Position numbers and translations under genes: made by a program. A stretch of 64,000 bases of DNA, taken from NCBI RefSeq assembly GCF_051020985.1, contig NW_027475133.1, positions 4,650,001 through 4,714,000 of the forward strand. Direction: 5' to 3'. This DNA comes from Nomia melanderi. Its lineage: Eukaryota > Arthropoda > Insecta > Hymenoptera > Halictidae. The notes beneath the pieces are model-generated. The model was not told the DNA's origin. It saw only the letters and a list, made by a program, of their open reading frames with translations, and did no database searches. Shown here in pieces: positions 9,414 through 23,225 of this stretch; within the stretch, counting starts at the first letter, position 1; every line of letters starts with the position of its first letter.

Positions 9414-11336
9414 GTGAATTATCTGCAGGAGGCCCTGGCGCATGAATGTGGGAAGCGGGAACGACCTCGGACCACCAGGGGCCGAGAAAACCACCGTCTC
9501 ATGGGGCCGGACACTCAGAGTCAGGGGAAAATCCAATATATATCTGGTGATATCTCGGGTGCTATTAGAGATAGCGCAATAAACGAAAGTGAATTATCTG
9601 CAGGAGGCCCTGGCGCATGAATCTGTGCAACGGGAACGACCTCGGACCACCAGGAGCCGAGAAAACCACCGTCTCATGGGGCCGGACACACAGGGTCAGG
9701 GGAAAATCCAATAAATATCTGGTGATATCTCGGGTGCTATTAGAGATAGCGCAATAAATCAAAGTGCATTGTCTGTAGGAGGCCCTGGCGCATGAACCTG
9801 TGCAGCGGGAACGACCTCGGACCACCAGGGGCCGAGAAAACTACAGTCTCATGGGGGCGGACACTCAGGGTCTGGGGAAAATCCAATATATATCTGGTGA
9901 TATCTCGGTTCCTATTACAGATAGCGAAATAAACCAAAGCGAATTATCTGCAGGAGGCCCTGGCGCATGAATCTGTGCAGCGGGAACGACCTCGGTCCAC
10001 CAGGGGCCGAGAAAACCACCGTCTCATGGGGCTGGACACTCAGGGTGAGGGAAATATCCAATATATATCTGGTGATATCTCGGGTGCTATTACAGATAGC
10101 GCAATGAATCAAAGTGCATTGTCTGTAGGAGGCCCTGGCGCATGAATCTGTGCAGCGGGAACGACCTCGGACCACCAGGGGCCGAGAAAAACAACGTCTC
10201 ATGGGGCTGGACACTCAGGGTGAGGGAAATATCCAATATATATCTGGTAATATCTCGGGTGCTATTAGAGATAGCGCAATAAACCAAGTGAGTTATCTGC
10301 AGGAGGCCCTGGCGCCTGAATCTGTGCAGCGGGAACGACCTCGGACCACCAGGGGCCGAGAAAACCACCGTCTCATGGGGCCGGACACTCAGGGTCAGGG
10401 GAAAATCCAATATATATCTGGTGATATTTCGGGTGCTATTAGAGATAGCGCAATAAACGAAAGTGAATTATCTGCAGGAGGCCCTGGCGCATGAATCAGT
10501 GCAGCGGGAACGACCTCGGACCACCAGGGGCCGAGAAAACAACCGTCTCATGGGGCTGGACACTCAGGGTGAGGGAAATATCCAATATATATCTGGTGAT
10601 ATCTCGGGTGCTATTACAGATAGCGCAATGAATCAAAGTGCATTGTCTGTAGGAGGCCCTGGCGCATTAATCTGTGCAGCGGGAACGACCTCGGACCACC
10701 AGGGGCCGAGAAAACCACCGTCTCATGGGGCTGGACACTCAGGGTGAGGGAAATATCCAATATGTATCTGGTGATATCTCGGGTGCTATTAGAGATAGCG
10801 CAATAAATCAAAGTGAATTGTCTGTAGGAGGCCCTGGCGCATGAACCTGTGCAGCGGGAACGACCTCGGACCACCAGGGGCCGAGAAAACTACAGTCTCA
10901 TGGGGGCGGACACTCAGGGTCTGGGGAAAATCCAATATATATCTGGTGATATCTCGGTTCCTATTACAGATAGCGAAATAAACCAAAACGAATTATCTGC
11001 AGGAGGCCCTGGCGCATGAATCTGTGCAGCGGGAACGACCTTGGACCACCAGGAGCCGAGAAAACCACCGTCTCATGGGGCCGGACACTCAGGGTCAGGG
11101 AAAAATCCAATATATATCTGGTGATATCTCGGGTGCTATTAGAGATAGCGCAATAAACCAAAGTGAGTTATCTGCAGAAGGCCCTGGCGGATGAATCTGT
11201 GCAGCGGGAACGACCTCGGTCCACCAGGGCCGAGAAAACCACCGTCTCATGGGGCTGGACACTCAGGGTGAGGGGAAAATCCAATATATATCTGGTGATA
11301 TCTCGGGTGCTATTAGATACAGCGCAATAAACCAAA
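9414..11336 (+). repeat. HOR family I unit, 1,923 bp (11 monomers)
   Basis: Starts like the previous unit but lacks the two-monomer stretch that carries the 'tcaatcg' monomer. It instead enters a monomer with 'ccagggccgag' (1-bp deletion, 11,224-11,234). The other short monomer is the 'aaccaagtg' one near 10,281-10,288. These two deletions give 11 x 175 minus 2. Confidence 0.9.
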
Positions 11337-13782
11337 GTGAATTATCTGCAGGAGGCCCTGGCGCATGAATCTGGGAAGCGGGAACGACCTCGGACCACCA
11401 GGGGCCGAGAAAACCACCGTCTCATGGGGCCGGACACTCAGAGTCAGGGGAAAATCCAATATATATCTGGTGATATCTCGGGTGCTATTAGAGATAGCGC
11501 AATAAACGAAAGTGAATTATCTGCAGGAGGCCCTGGCGCATGAATCTGTGCAACGGGAACGACCTCGGACCACCAGGAGCCGAGAAAACCACCGTCTCAT
11601 GGGGCCGGACACACAGGGTCAGGGGAAAATCCAATAAATATCTGGTGATATCTCGGGTGCTATTAGAGATAGCGCAATAAATCAAAGTGCATTGTCTGTA
11701 GGAGGCCCTGGCGCATGAACCTGTGCAGCGGGAACGACCTCGGACCACCAGGGGCCGAGAAAACTACAGTCTCATGGGGGCGGACACTCAGGGTCTGGGG
11801 AAAATCCAATATATATCTGGTGATATCTCGGTTCCTATTACAGATAGCGAAATAAACCAAAGCGAATTATCTGCAGGAGGCCCTGGCGCATGAATCTGTG
11901 CAGCGGGAACGACCTCGGTCCACCAGGGGCCGAGAAAACCACCGTCTCATGGGGCTGGACACTCAGGGTGAGGGAAATATCCAATATATATCTGGTGATA
12001 TCTCGGGTGCTATTACAGATAGCGCAATGAATCAAAGTGCATTGTCTGTAGGAGGCCCTGGCGCATGAATCTGTGCAGCGGGAACGACCTCGGACCACCA
12101 GGGGCCGAGAAAAACAACGTCTCATGGGGCTGGACACTCAGGGTGAGGGAAATATCCAATATATATCTGGTGATATCTCGGGTGCTATTAGAGATAGCGC
12201 AATAAACCAAGTGAGTTATCTGCAGGAGGCCCTGGCGCCTGAATCTGTGCAGCGGGAACGACCTCGGACCACCAGGGGCCGAGAAAACCACCGTCTCATG
12301 GGGCCGGACACTCAGGGTCAGGGGAAAATCCAATATATATCTGGTGATATTTCGGGTGCTATTAGAGATAGCGCAATAAACGAAAGTGAATTATCTGCAG
12401 GAGGCCCTGGCGCATGAATCAGTGCAGCGGGAACGACCTCGGACCACCAGGGGCCGAGAAAACCACCGTCTCATGGGGCTGGACACTCAGGGTCAGGGGA
12501 AAATCCAATATATATCTGGTGATATCTCGGTTCCTATTACAGATAGCGAAATAAACCAAAGCGAATTATCTGCAGGAGGCCTGGCGCATTAATCTGTGCA
12601 GCGGGAACGACCTCGGTCCACCAGGGGCCGAGAAAACCACCGTCTCATGGGGCTGGACACTCAGGGTGAGGGAAATATCCAATATATATCTGGTGATATC
12701 TCGGGTGCTATTACAGATAGCGCAATGAATCAAAGTGCATTGTCTGTAGGAGGCCCTGGCGCATGAATCTGTGCAGCGGGAACGACCTCGGACCACCAGG
12801 GTCCGAGAAAACCACCGTCTCATTGGGCCGGACACTCAGGGTCAGGGGAAAATCCAATATATATCTGGTGATATCTCGGATGCTATTAGAGATAGCGCAA
12901 GAAACCAAGTGTGTTATCTGCAGGAGGCCCTGGCGCCTGAATCTGTGCAGCGGGAACGACCTCGGACCACCAGGGTCCGAGAAAACCACCGTCTCATGGG
13001 GCCGGACACTCAGGGTCAGGGGAAAATCCAATATATATCTGGTGATATTTCGGGTGCTATTAGAGATAGCGCAATAAACGAAAGTGAATTATCTGCAGGA
13101 GACCCTGGCGCATGAATCAGTGCAGCGGGAACGACCTCGGACCACCAGGGGCCGAGAAAACCACCGTCTCATGGGGCTGGACACTCAGGGTGAGGGAAAT
13201 ATCCAATATATATCTGGTGATATCTCGGGTGCTATTAGAGATAGCGCAATAAATCAAAGTGAATTGTCTGTAGGAGGCCCTGGCGCATGAACCTGTGCAG
13301 CGGGAACGACCTCGGACCACCAGGGGCCGAGAAAACTACAGTCTCATGGGGGCGGACACTCAGGGTCTGGGGAAAATCCAATATATATCTGGTGATATCT
13401 CGGTTCCTATTACAGATAGCGAAATAAACCAAAGCGAATTATCTGCAGGAGGCCCTGGCGCATGAATCTGTGCAGCGGGAACGACCTCGGACCACCAGGA
13501 GCCGAGAAAACCACCGTCTCATGGGGCCGGACACTCAGGGTCAGGGAAAAATCCAATATATATCTGGTGATATCTCGGGTGCTATTAGAGATAGCGCAAT
13601 AAACCAAAGTGAGTTATCTGCAGAAGGCCCTGGCGGATGAATCTGTGCAGCGGGAACGACCTCGGACCACCAGGGCCGAGAAAACCACCGTCTCATGGGG
13701 CTGGACACTCAGGGTGAGGGGAAAATCCAATATATATCTGGTGATATCTCGGGTGCTATTAGATACAGCGCAATAAACCAAA
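11337..13782 (+). repeat. HOR family I unit, 2,446 bp (14 monomers)
   Basis: Contains four 1-bp deletions ('aaccaagtg' near 12,207, 'ggaggcctgg' near 12,577, 'accaagtgtg' near 12,905, and 'ccagggccgag' near 13,670), matching 14 x 175 minus 4. Compared with the next unit it has lost one monomer at a crossover inside 12,480-12,494, and has regained others. Confidence 0.9.
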
Positions 13783-16054
13783 GTGAATTATCTGCAGGAG
13801 GCCCTGGCGCATGAATCTGGGAAGCGGGAACGACCTCGGACCACCAGGGGCCGAGAAAACCACCGTCTCATGGGGCCGGACACTCAGAGTCAGGGGAAAA
13901 TCCAATATATATCTGGTGATATCTCGGGTGCTATTAGAGATAGCGCAATAAACGAAAGTGAATTATCTGCAGGAGGCCCTGGCGCATGAATCTGTGCAAC
14001 GGGAACGACCTCGGACCACCAGGAGCCGAGAAAACCACCGTCTCATGGGGCCGGACACACAGGGTCAGGGGAAAATCCAATAAATATCTGGTGATATCTC
14101 GGGTGCTATTAGAGATAGCGCAATAAATCAAAGTGCATTGTCTGTAGGAGGCCCTGGCGCATGAACCTGTGCAGCGGGAACGACCTCGGACCACCAGGGG
14201 CCGAGAAAACTACAGTCTCATGGGGGCGGACACTCAGGGTCTGGGGAAAATCCAATATATATCTGGTGATATCTCGGTTCCTATTACAGATAGCGAAATA
14301 AACCAAAGCGAATTATCTGCAGCAGGCCCTGGCGCATGAATCTGTGCAGCGGGAACGACCTCGGTCCACCAGGGGCCGAGAAAACCACCGTCTCATGGGG
14401 CTGGACACTCAGGGTGAGGGAAATATCCAATATATATCTGGTGATATCTCGGGTGCTATTACAGATAGCGCAATGAATCAAAGTGCATTGTCTGTAGGAG
14501 GCCCTGGCGCATGAATCTGTGCAGCGGGAACGACCTCGGACCACCAGGGGCCGAGAAAAACAACGTCTCATGGGGCTGGACACTCAGGGTGAGGGAAATA
14601 TCCAATATATATCTGGTGATATCTCGGGTGCTATTAGAGATAGCGCAATAAACCAAGTGAGTTATCTGCAGGAGGCCCTGGCGCCTGAATCTGTGCAGCG
14701 GGAACGACCTCGGACCACCAGGGGCCGAGAAAACCACCGTCTCATGGGGCCGGACACTCGGGGTCAGGGGAAAATCCAATATATATCTGGTGATATTTCG
14801 GGTGCTATTAGAGATAGCGCAATAAACGAAAGTGAATTATCTGCAGGAGGCCCTGGCGCATGAATCAGTGCAGCGGGAACGACCTCGGACCACCAGGGGC
14901 CGAGAAAACCACCGTCTCATGGGGCTGGACACTCAGGGTGAGGGAAATATCCAATATATATCTGGTGATATCTCGGGTCCTATTACAGATAGCGAAATAA
15001 ATCAAAGTGCATTGTCTGTGGGAGGCCCTGGTGCATGAATCTGTGCAGCGGGAACGGCCTCGGACCACCAGGGGCCGAGAAAACCACCGTCACATGGGGC
15101 CGGACACTCAGGGTCAGGGGAAAATCCAATATATATCTGGTGATATCTCGGTTCCTATTACAGATAGCGAAATAAACCAAAGCGAATTATCTGCAGGAGG
15201 CCTGGCGCATGAATCTGTGCAGCGGGAACGACCTCGGTCCACCAGGGGCCGAGAAAACCACCGTCTCATGGGGCTGGACACTCAGGGTGAGGGAAATATC
15301 CAATATATATCTGGTGATATCTCGGGTGCTATTACAGATAGCGCAATGAATCAAAGTGCATTGTCTGTAGGAGGCCCTGGCGCATGAATCTGTGCAGCGG
15401 GAACGACCTCGGACCACCAGGGTCCGAGAAAACCACCGTCTCATTGGGCCGGACACTCAGGGTCAGGGGAAAATCCAATATATATCTGGTGATATCTCGG
15501 ATGCTATTAGAGATAGCGCAAGAAACCAAGTGTGTTATCTGCAGGAGGCCCTGGCGCCTGAATCTGTGCAGCGGGAACGACCTCGGACCACCAGGGTCCG
15601 AGAAAACCACCGTCTCATGGGGCCGGACACTCAGGGTCAGGGGAAAATAAAATATATATCTGGTGATATTTCGGGTGCTATTAGAGATAGCGCAATAAAC
15701 GAAAGTGAATTATCTGCAGGAGGCCCTGGCGCATGAGTCAGTGCAGCGGGAACGACCTCGGACCACCAGGGGCCGAGAAAAACAACGTCTCATGGGGCTG
15801 GACACTCAGGGTCAGGGAAAAATCCAATATATATCTGGTGATATCTCGGGTGCTATTAGAGATAGCGCAATAAACCAAAGTGAGTTATCTGCAGAAGGCC
15901 CTGGCGGATGAATCTGTGCAGCGGGAACGACCTCGGACCACCAGGGTCCGAAAAAACCAAAGTCTCATGGGGCCGGACACTCAGGGTGAGGGGAAAATCC
16001 AATATATATCTGGTGATATCTCGGATGCTATTAGATACAGCGCAATAAACCAAA
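13783..16054 (+). repeat. HOR family I unit, 2,272 bp (13 monomers)
   Basis: Three short monomers (near 14,657, 15,205 and 15,529) explain 13 x 175 minus 3. It holds a monomer with 'tctgtgggaggccctggtgc' at about 15,013-15,032 that the previous unit lacks. Its end (15,392-16,054) is nearly identical to 22,563-23,225, including the odd 'gaaaataaaatata' near 15,643. Confidence 0.9.
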
Positions 16055-19028
16055 GTGAATTATCTGCAGGAGGCCCTGGCGCATGAATCTGGGAAGCGGG
16101 AACGACCTCGGACCACCAGGGGCCGAGAAAACCACCGTCTCATGGGGCCTGACACTCAGAGTCAGGGGAAAATCCAATATATATCTGGTGATATCTCGGG
16201 TGCTATTAGAGATAGCGCAATAAACGAAAGTGAATTATCTGCAGGAGGCCGTGGCGCATGAATCTGTGCAGCGGGAACGACCTCGGACCACCAGGAGCCG
16301 AGAAAACCACCGTCTCATGGGGCCGGACACACAGGGTCAGGGGAAAATCCAATAAATATCTGGTGATATCTCGGGTGCTATTAGAGATAGCGCAATAAAT
16401 CAAAGTGCATTGTCTGTAGGAGGCCCTGGCGCATGAACCTGTGCAGCGGGAACGACCTCGGACCACCAGGGGCCGAGAAAACTACAGTCTCATGGGGGCG
16501 GACACTCAGGGTCTGGGGAAAATCCAATATATATCTGGTGATATCTCGGTTCCTATTACAGATAGCGAAATAAACCAAAGCGAATTATCTGCAGGAGGCC
16601 CTGGCGCATGAATCTGTGCAGCGGGAACGACCTCGGACCACCAGGGGCCGAGAAAACCACCGTCTCATGGGGCTGGACACTCAGGGTGAGGGAAATATCC
16701 AATATATATCTGGTGATATCTCGGGTGTTATTACAGATAGCGCAATAAATCAAAGTGCATTGTCAGTAGGAGGCCGTGGCGCATGAATCTGGGCAGCGGG
16801 AACGACCTCGGACCACCAGGCGCCGAGAAGACCACAGTCTCATGGGTCCGGACACTCAGGGTCAGGGAAAAATCCCATATATATCTGGTGATATCTTAGG
16901 TGCTGTTAGAGATAGCGCAATAAACCAAAGTGAATTATCTGCAGGAGGCCCTGGCGCATGAATCTGTGCTGCGGGAACGACCTCGGTCCACCAGGGGCCG
17001 AGAAAACCACCGTCTCATGGGGCTGGACACTCAGGGTGAGGGAAATATCCAATATATATCTGGTGATATCTCGGGTGCTATTATAGATAGCGCAATAAAC
17101 CAAAGTGAGTTATCTGTAGGAGGCCCTGGCGCATGAATCTGTGCAGCGGGAACTACCTCGGACCACCAGGGGCTGAGAAAACCACCGTCCCGAGGGGCCG
17201 GACACTTAGGGTCAGGGAAAAATCCCATATATATCTGGTGATATCTTGGGTGCTGTTAGAGATAGCGCAATAAACCAAAGTGAATTATCTGCAGGAAGCC
17301 CTGGCGCATGATTCTGTGCAGCGGGAACGACCTCGGACCACCAGGGGCCGAGAAAATCACCGTCTCATGGGGCCGGACTGTAAGGGTCCGGGAAAAACCC
17401 AATATATATCTGGTGATATCTCGGGTGCTATTAGAGATACCGCAATAAATCAAAGTGCATTGTCTGTAGGAGGCCCTGGCGAATGAATCTGTGCAGAGGG
17501 AACGACCTAGGACCACCAGGGGCCGAGAAAACCACCGTCTCATGGGGCCGGACACTCAGGGTAAGGGAAAAATCCAATATATATCTGGTGATATCTCGGT
17601 TCCTATTACAGATAGCGAAATAAATCAAAGTGCATTGTCTGTAGGAGGCCCGGGCGCATGAATCTGTGCAGCGGCAACGACCTCGGGCCACCAGGGGCCG
17701 AGAAAACCACCGTCTCATGGGGCCGGACACTCAGGGTCAGGGAAAAGTCCAATATATATCTGGTGATATCTCGGGTGCTATTAGAGATAGCGCAATAAAC
17801 CAAAGTGAATTATCTGCAGGAGGCCCTGGCGCATGATTCTGTGCAACGGGAACGACCTCGGACCACCAGGGGCCGAGAAAACCACAGTCTAATGGGGCCG
17901 GACACTCAGGGTGAGGGAAATATCCAATATATATCTGGTGATATCTCGGGTGCTATTAGAGATAGCGCAATAAACCAAGTGAGTTATCTGCAGGAGGCCC
18001 TGGCGCCTGAATCTGTGCAGCGGGAACGACCTCGGACCACCAGGGGCCGAGAAAACCACCGTCTCATGGGGCCGGACACTCAGGGTCAGGGGAAAATCCA
18101 ATATATATCTGGTGATATTTCGGGTGCTATTAGAGATAGCGCAATAAACGAAAGTGAATTATCTGCAGGAGGCCCTGGCGCATGAATCAGTGCAGCGGGA
18201 ACGACCTCGGACCACCAGGGGCCGAGAAAACCACCGTCTCATGGGGCTGGACACTCAGGGTGAGGGAAATATCCAATATATATCTGGTGATATCTCGGGT
18301 GCTATTACAGATAGCGCAATGAATCAAAGTGCATTGTCTGTAGGAGGCCCTGGCGCATTAATCTGTGCAGCGGGAACGACCTCGGACCACCAGAGGCCGA
18401 GAAAACCTAAGTCTCATGCGGCCGGACACTCAGGGTCTGGGGAAAATCCAATATATATCTGGTGATATCTCGGGTCCTATTACAGATAGCGAAATAAATC
18501 AAAGTGCATTGTCTGTGGGAGGCCCTGGTGCATGAATCTGTGCAGCGGGAACGGCCTCGGACCACCAGGGTCCGAGAAAACCACCGTCTCATGGGGCCGG
18601 ACACTCAGGGTCAGGGGAAAATAAAATATATATCTGGTGATATTTCGGGTGCTAATAGAGATAGCGCAATAAACGAAAGTGAATTATCTGCAGGAGGCCC
18701 TGGCGCATGAGTCAGTGCAGCGGGAACGACCTCGGACCACCAGGGGCCGAGAAAAACAACGTCTCATGGGGCTGGACACTCAGGGTCAGGGAAAAATCCA
18801 ATATATATCTGGTGATATCTCGGGTGCTATTAGAGATAGCGCAATAAACCAAAGTGAGTTATCTGCAGAAGGCCCTGGCGGATGAATCTGTGCAGCGGGA
18901 ACGACCTCGGACCACCAGGGTCCGAAAAAACCAAAGTCTCATGGGGCCGGACACTCAGGGTGAGGGGAAAATCCAATATATATCTGGTGATATCTCGGGT
19001 GCTATTAGATACAGCGCAATAAACCAAA
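16055..19028 (+). repeat. HOR family I unit, 2,974 bp (17 monomers)
   Basis: Most of this unit matches 20,253-23,225 with very few substitutions. I saw 'ctcgggcc' at 17,683-17,690 against 'ctcggacc' in the copy, 'cagggtcagg' at 17,738 against 'cagggacagg', and 'gcagcggca' preceded by 'ctgt' against 'ctct'. It carries the unusual monomers with 'gtcccgaggggcc' (about 17,188) and 'ggactgtaagggtccgg' (about 17,375). One 'aaccaagtg' deletion gives 17 x 175 minus 1. Confidence 0.9.
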
Positions 19029-20252
19029 GTGAATTATCTGCAGGAGGCCCTGGCGCATGAATCTGGGAAGCGGGAACGACCTCGGACCACCAGGGGCCGA
19101 GAAAACCACCGTCTCATGGGGCCTGACACTCAGAGTCAGGGGAAAATCCAATATATATCTGGTGATATCTCGGGTGCTATTAGAGATAGCGCAATAAACG
19201 AAAGTGAATTATCTGCAGGAGGCCGTGGCGCATGAATCTGTGCAGCGGGAACGACCTCGGACCACCAGGAGCCGAGAAAACCACCGTCTCATGGGGCCGG
19301 ACACACAGGGTCAGGGGAAAATCCAATAAATATCTGGTGATATCTCGGGTGCTATTAGAGATAGCGCAATAAATCAAAGTGCATTGTCTGTAGGAGGCCC
19401 TGGCGCATGAACCTGTGCAGCGGGAACGACCTCGGACCACCAGGGGCCGAGAAAACTACAGTCTCATGGGGGCGGACACTCAGGGTCTGGGGAAAATCCA
19501 ATATATATCTGGTGATATCTCGGTTCCTATTACAGATAGCGAAATAAACCAAAGCGAATTATCTGCAGGAGGCCCTGGCGCATGAATCTGTGCAGCGGGA
19601 ACGACCTCGGACCACCAGGGGCCGAGAAAACCACAGTCTAATGGGGCCGGACACTCAGGGTGAGGGAAATATCCAATATATATCTGGTGATATCTCGGGT
19701 GCTATTAGAGATAGCGCAATAAACCAAGTGAGTTATCTGCAGGAGGCCCTGGCGCCTGAATCTGTGCAGCGGGAACGACCTCGGACCACCAGGGGCCGAG
19801 AAAACCACCGTCTCATGGGGCCGGACACTCAGGGTCAGGGGAAAATCCAATATATATCTGGTGATATTTCGGGTGCTATTAGAGATAGCGCAATAAACGA
19901 AAGTGAATTATCTGCAGGAGGCCCTGGCGCATGAATCAGTGCAGCGGGAACGACCTCGGACCACCAGGGGCCGAGAAAACCACCGTCTCATGGGGCTGGA
20001 CACTCAGGGTGAGGGAAATATCCAATATATATCTGGTGATATCTCGGGTGCTATTACAGATAGCGCAATGAATCAAAGTGCATTGTCTGTAGGAGGCCCT
20101 GGCGCATGAATCTGTGCAGCGGGAACGACCTCGGACCACCAGGGTCCGAAAAAACCAAAGTCTCATGGGGCCGCACACTCAGGGTGAGGGGAAAATCCAA
20201 TATATATCTGGTGATATCTCGGGTGCTATTAGATACAGCGCAATAAACCAAA
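19029..20252 (+). repeat. HOR family I unit, 1,224 bp (7 monomers), doubly shortened
   Basis: This short unit equals the 17-mer unit minus ten monomers, removed in two steps. Seven are gone across a join within about 19,606-19,632, where a canonical start runs into 'ccacagtctaatgg'. Three are gone across a join within about 20,100-20,150, where the sequence enters 'gtccgaaaaaacc'. Both joins keep the 175-bp register. Confidence 0.85.
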
Positions 20253-23225
20253 GTGAATTATCTGCAGGAGGCCCTGGCGCATGAATCTGGGAAGCGGGAA
20301 CGACCTCGGACCACCAGGGGCCGAGAAAACCACCGTCTCATGGGGCCTGACACTCAGAGTCAGGGGAAAATCCAATATATATCTGGTGATATCTCGGGTG
20401 CTATTAGAGATAGCGCAATAAACGAAAGTGAATTATCTGCAGGAGGCCGTGGCGCATGAATCTGTGCAGCGGGAACGACCTCGGACCACCAGGAGCCGAG
20501 AAAACCACCGTCTCATGGGGCCGGACACACAGGGTCAGGGGAAAATCCAATAAATATCTGGTGATATCTCGGGTGCTATTAGAGATAGCGCAATAAATCA
20601 AAGTGCATTGTCTGTAGGAGGCCCTGGCGCATGAACCTGTGCAGCGGGAACGACCTCGGACCACCAGGGGCCGAGAAAACTACAGTCTCATGGGGGCGGA
20701 CACTCAGGGTCTGGGGAAAATCCAATATATATCTGGTGATATCTCGGTTCCTATTACAGATAGCGAAATAAACCAAAGCGAATTATCTGCAGGAGGCCCT
20801 GGCGCATGAATCTGTGCAGCGGGAACGACCTCGGACCACCAGGGGCCGAGAAAACCACCGTCTCATGGGGCTGGACACTCAGGGTGAGGGAAATATCCAA
20901 TATATATCTGGTGATATCTCGGGTGTTATTACAGATAGCGCAATAAATCAAAGTGCATTGTCAGTAGGAGGCCGTGGCGCATGAATCTGGGCAGCGGGAA
21001 CGACCTCGGACCACCAGGCGCCGAGAAGACCACAGTCTCATGGGTCCGGACACTCAGGGTCAGGGAAAAATCCCATATATATCTGGTGATATCTTAGGTG
21101 CTGTTAGAGATAGCGCAATAAACCAAAGTGAATTATCTGCAGGAGGCCCTGGCGCATGAATCTGTGCTGCGGGAACGACCTCGGTCCACCAGGGGCCGAG
21201 AAAACCACCGTCTCATGGGGCTGGACACTCAGGGTGAGGGAAATATCCAATATATATCTGGTGATATCTCGGGTGCTATTATAGATAGCGCAATAAACCA
21301 AAGTGAGTTATCTGTAGGAGGCCCTGGCGCATGAATCTGTGCAGCGGGAACTACCTCGGACCACCAGGGGCTGAGAAAACCACCGTCCCGAGGGGCCGGG
21401 CACTTAGGGTCAGGGAAAAATCCCATATATATCTGGTGATATCTTGGGTGCTGTTAGAGATAGCGCAATAAACCAAAGTGAATTATCTGCAGGAAGCCCT
21501 GGCGCATGATTCTGTGCAGCGGGAACGACCTCGGACCACCAGGGGCCGAGAAAATCACCGTCTCATGGGGCCGGACTGTAAGGGTCCGGGAAAAACCCAA
21601 TATATATCTGGTGATATCTCGGGTGCTATTAGAGATACCGCAATAAATCAAAGTGCATTGTCTGTAGGAGGCCCTGGCGAATGAATCTGTGCAGAGGGAA
21701 CGACCTAGGACCACCAGGGGCCGAGAAAACCACCGTCTCATGGGGCCGGACACTCAGGGTAAGGGAAAAATCCAATATATATCTGGTGATATCTCGGTTC
21801 CTATTACAGATAGCGAAATAAATCAAAGTGCATTGTCTGTAGGAGGCCCGGGCGCATGAATCTCTGCAGCGGCAACGACCTCGGACCACCAGGGGCCGAG
21901 AAAACCACCGTCTCATGGGGCCGGACACTCAGGGACAGGGAAAAGTCCAATATATATCTGGTGATATCTCGGGTGCTATTAGAGATAGCGCAATAAACCA
22001 AAGTGAATTATCTGCAGGAGGCCCTGGCGCATGATTCTGTGCAACGGGAACGACCTCGGACCACCAGGGGCCGAGAAAACCACAGTCTAATGGGGCCGGA
22101 CACTCAGGGTGAGGGAAATATCCAATATATATCTGGTGATATCTCGGGTGCTATTAGAGATAGCGCAATAAACCAAGTGAGTTATCTGCAGGAGGCCCTG
22201 GCGCCTGAATCTGTGCAGCGGGAACGACCTCGGACCACCAGGGGCCGAGAAAACCACCGTCTCATGGGGCCGGACACTCAGGGTCAGGTGAAAATCCAAT
22301 ATATATCTGGTGATATTTCGGGTGCTATTAGAGATAGCGCAATAAACGAAAGTGAATTATCTGCAGGAGGCCCTGGCGCATGAATCAGTGCAGCGGGAAC
22401 GACCTCGGACCACCAGGGGCCGAGAAAACCACCGTCTCATGGGGCTGGACACTCAGGGTGAGGGAAATATCCAATATATATCTGGTGATATCTCGGGTGC
22501 TATTACAGATAGCGCAATGAATCAAAGTGCATTGTCTGTAGGAGGCCCTGGCGCATGAATCTGTGCAGCGGGAACGACCTCGGACCACCAGGGTCCAAGA
22601 AAACCACCGTCTCATTGGGCCGGACACTCAGGGTCAGGGGAAAATCCAATATATATCTGGTGATATCTCGGATGCTATTAGAGATAGCGCAAGAAACCAA
22701 GTGTGTTATCTGCAGGAGGCCCTGGCGCCTGAATCTGTGCAGCGGGAACGACCTCGGACCACCAGGGTCCGAGAAAACCACCGTCTCATGGGGCCGGACA
22801 CTCAGGGTCAGGGGAAAATAAAATATATATCTGGTGATATTTCGGGTGCTATTAGAGATAGCGCAATAAACGAAAGTGAATTATCTGCAGGAGGCCCTGG
22901 CGCATGAGTCAGTGCAGCGGGAACGACCTCGGACCACCAGGGGCCGAGAAAAACAACGTCTCATGGGGCTGGACACTCAGGGTCAGGGAAAAATCCAATA
23001 TATATCTGGTGATATCTCGGGTGCTATTAGAGATAGCGCAATAAACCAAAGTGAGTTATCTGCAGAAGGCCCTGGCGGATGAATCTGTGCAGCGGGAACG
23101 ACCTCGGACCACCAGGGTCCGAAAAAACCAAAGTCTCATGGGGTCGGACACTCAGGGTGAGGGGAAAATCCAATATATATCTGGTGATATCTCGGGTGCT
23201 ATTAGATACAGCGCAATAAACCAAA
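20253..23225 (+). repeat. HOR family I unit, 2,973 bp (17 monomers)
   Basis: First part collinear with 16,055-18,350 at an offset of 4,198 bp; last part collinear with 15,187-16,054 at an offset of 7,171 bp. The unit is therefore itself a composite of its two left neighbours. Two 'accaagtg' deletions (near 22,172 and 22,697) give 17 x 175 minus 2. Confidence 0.9.
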
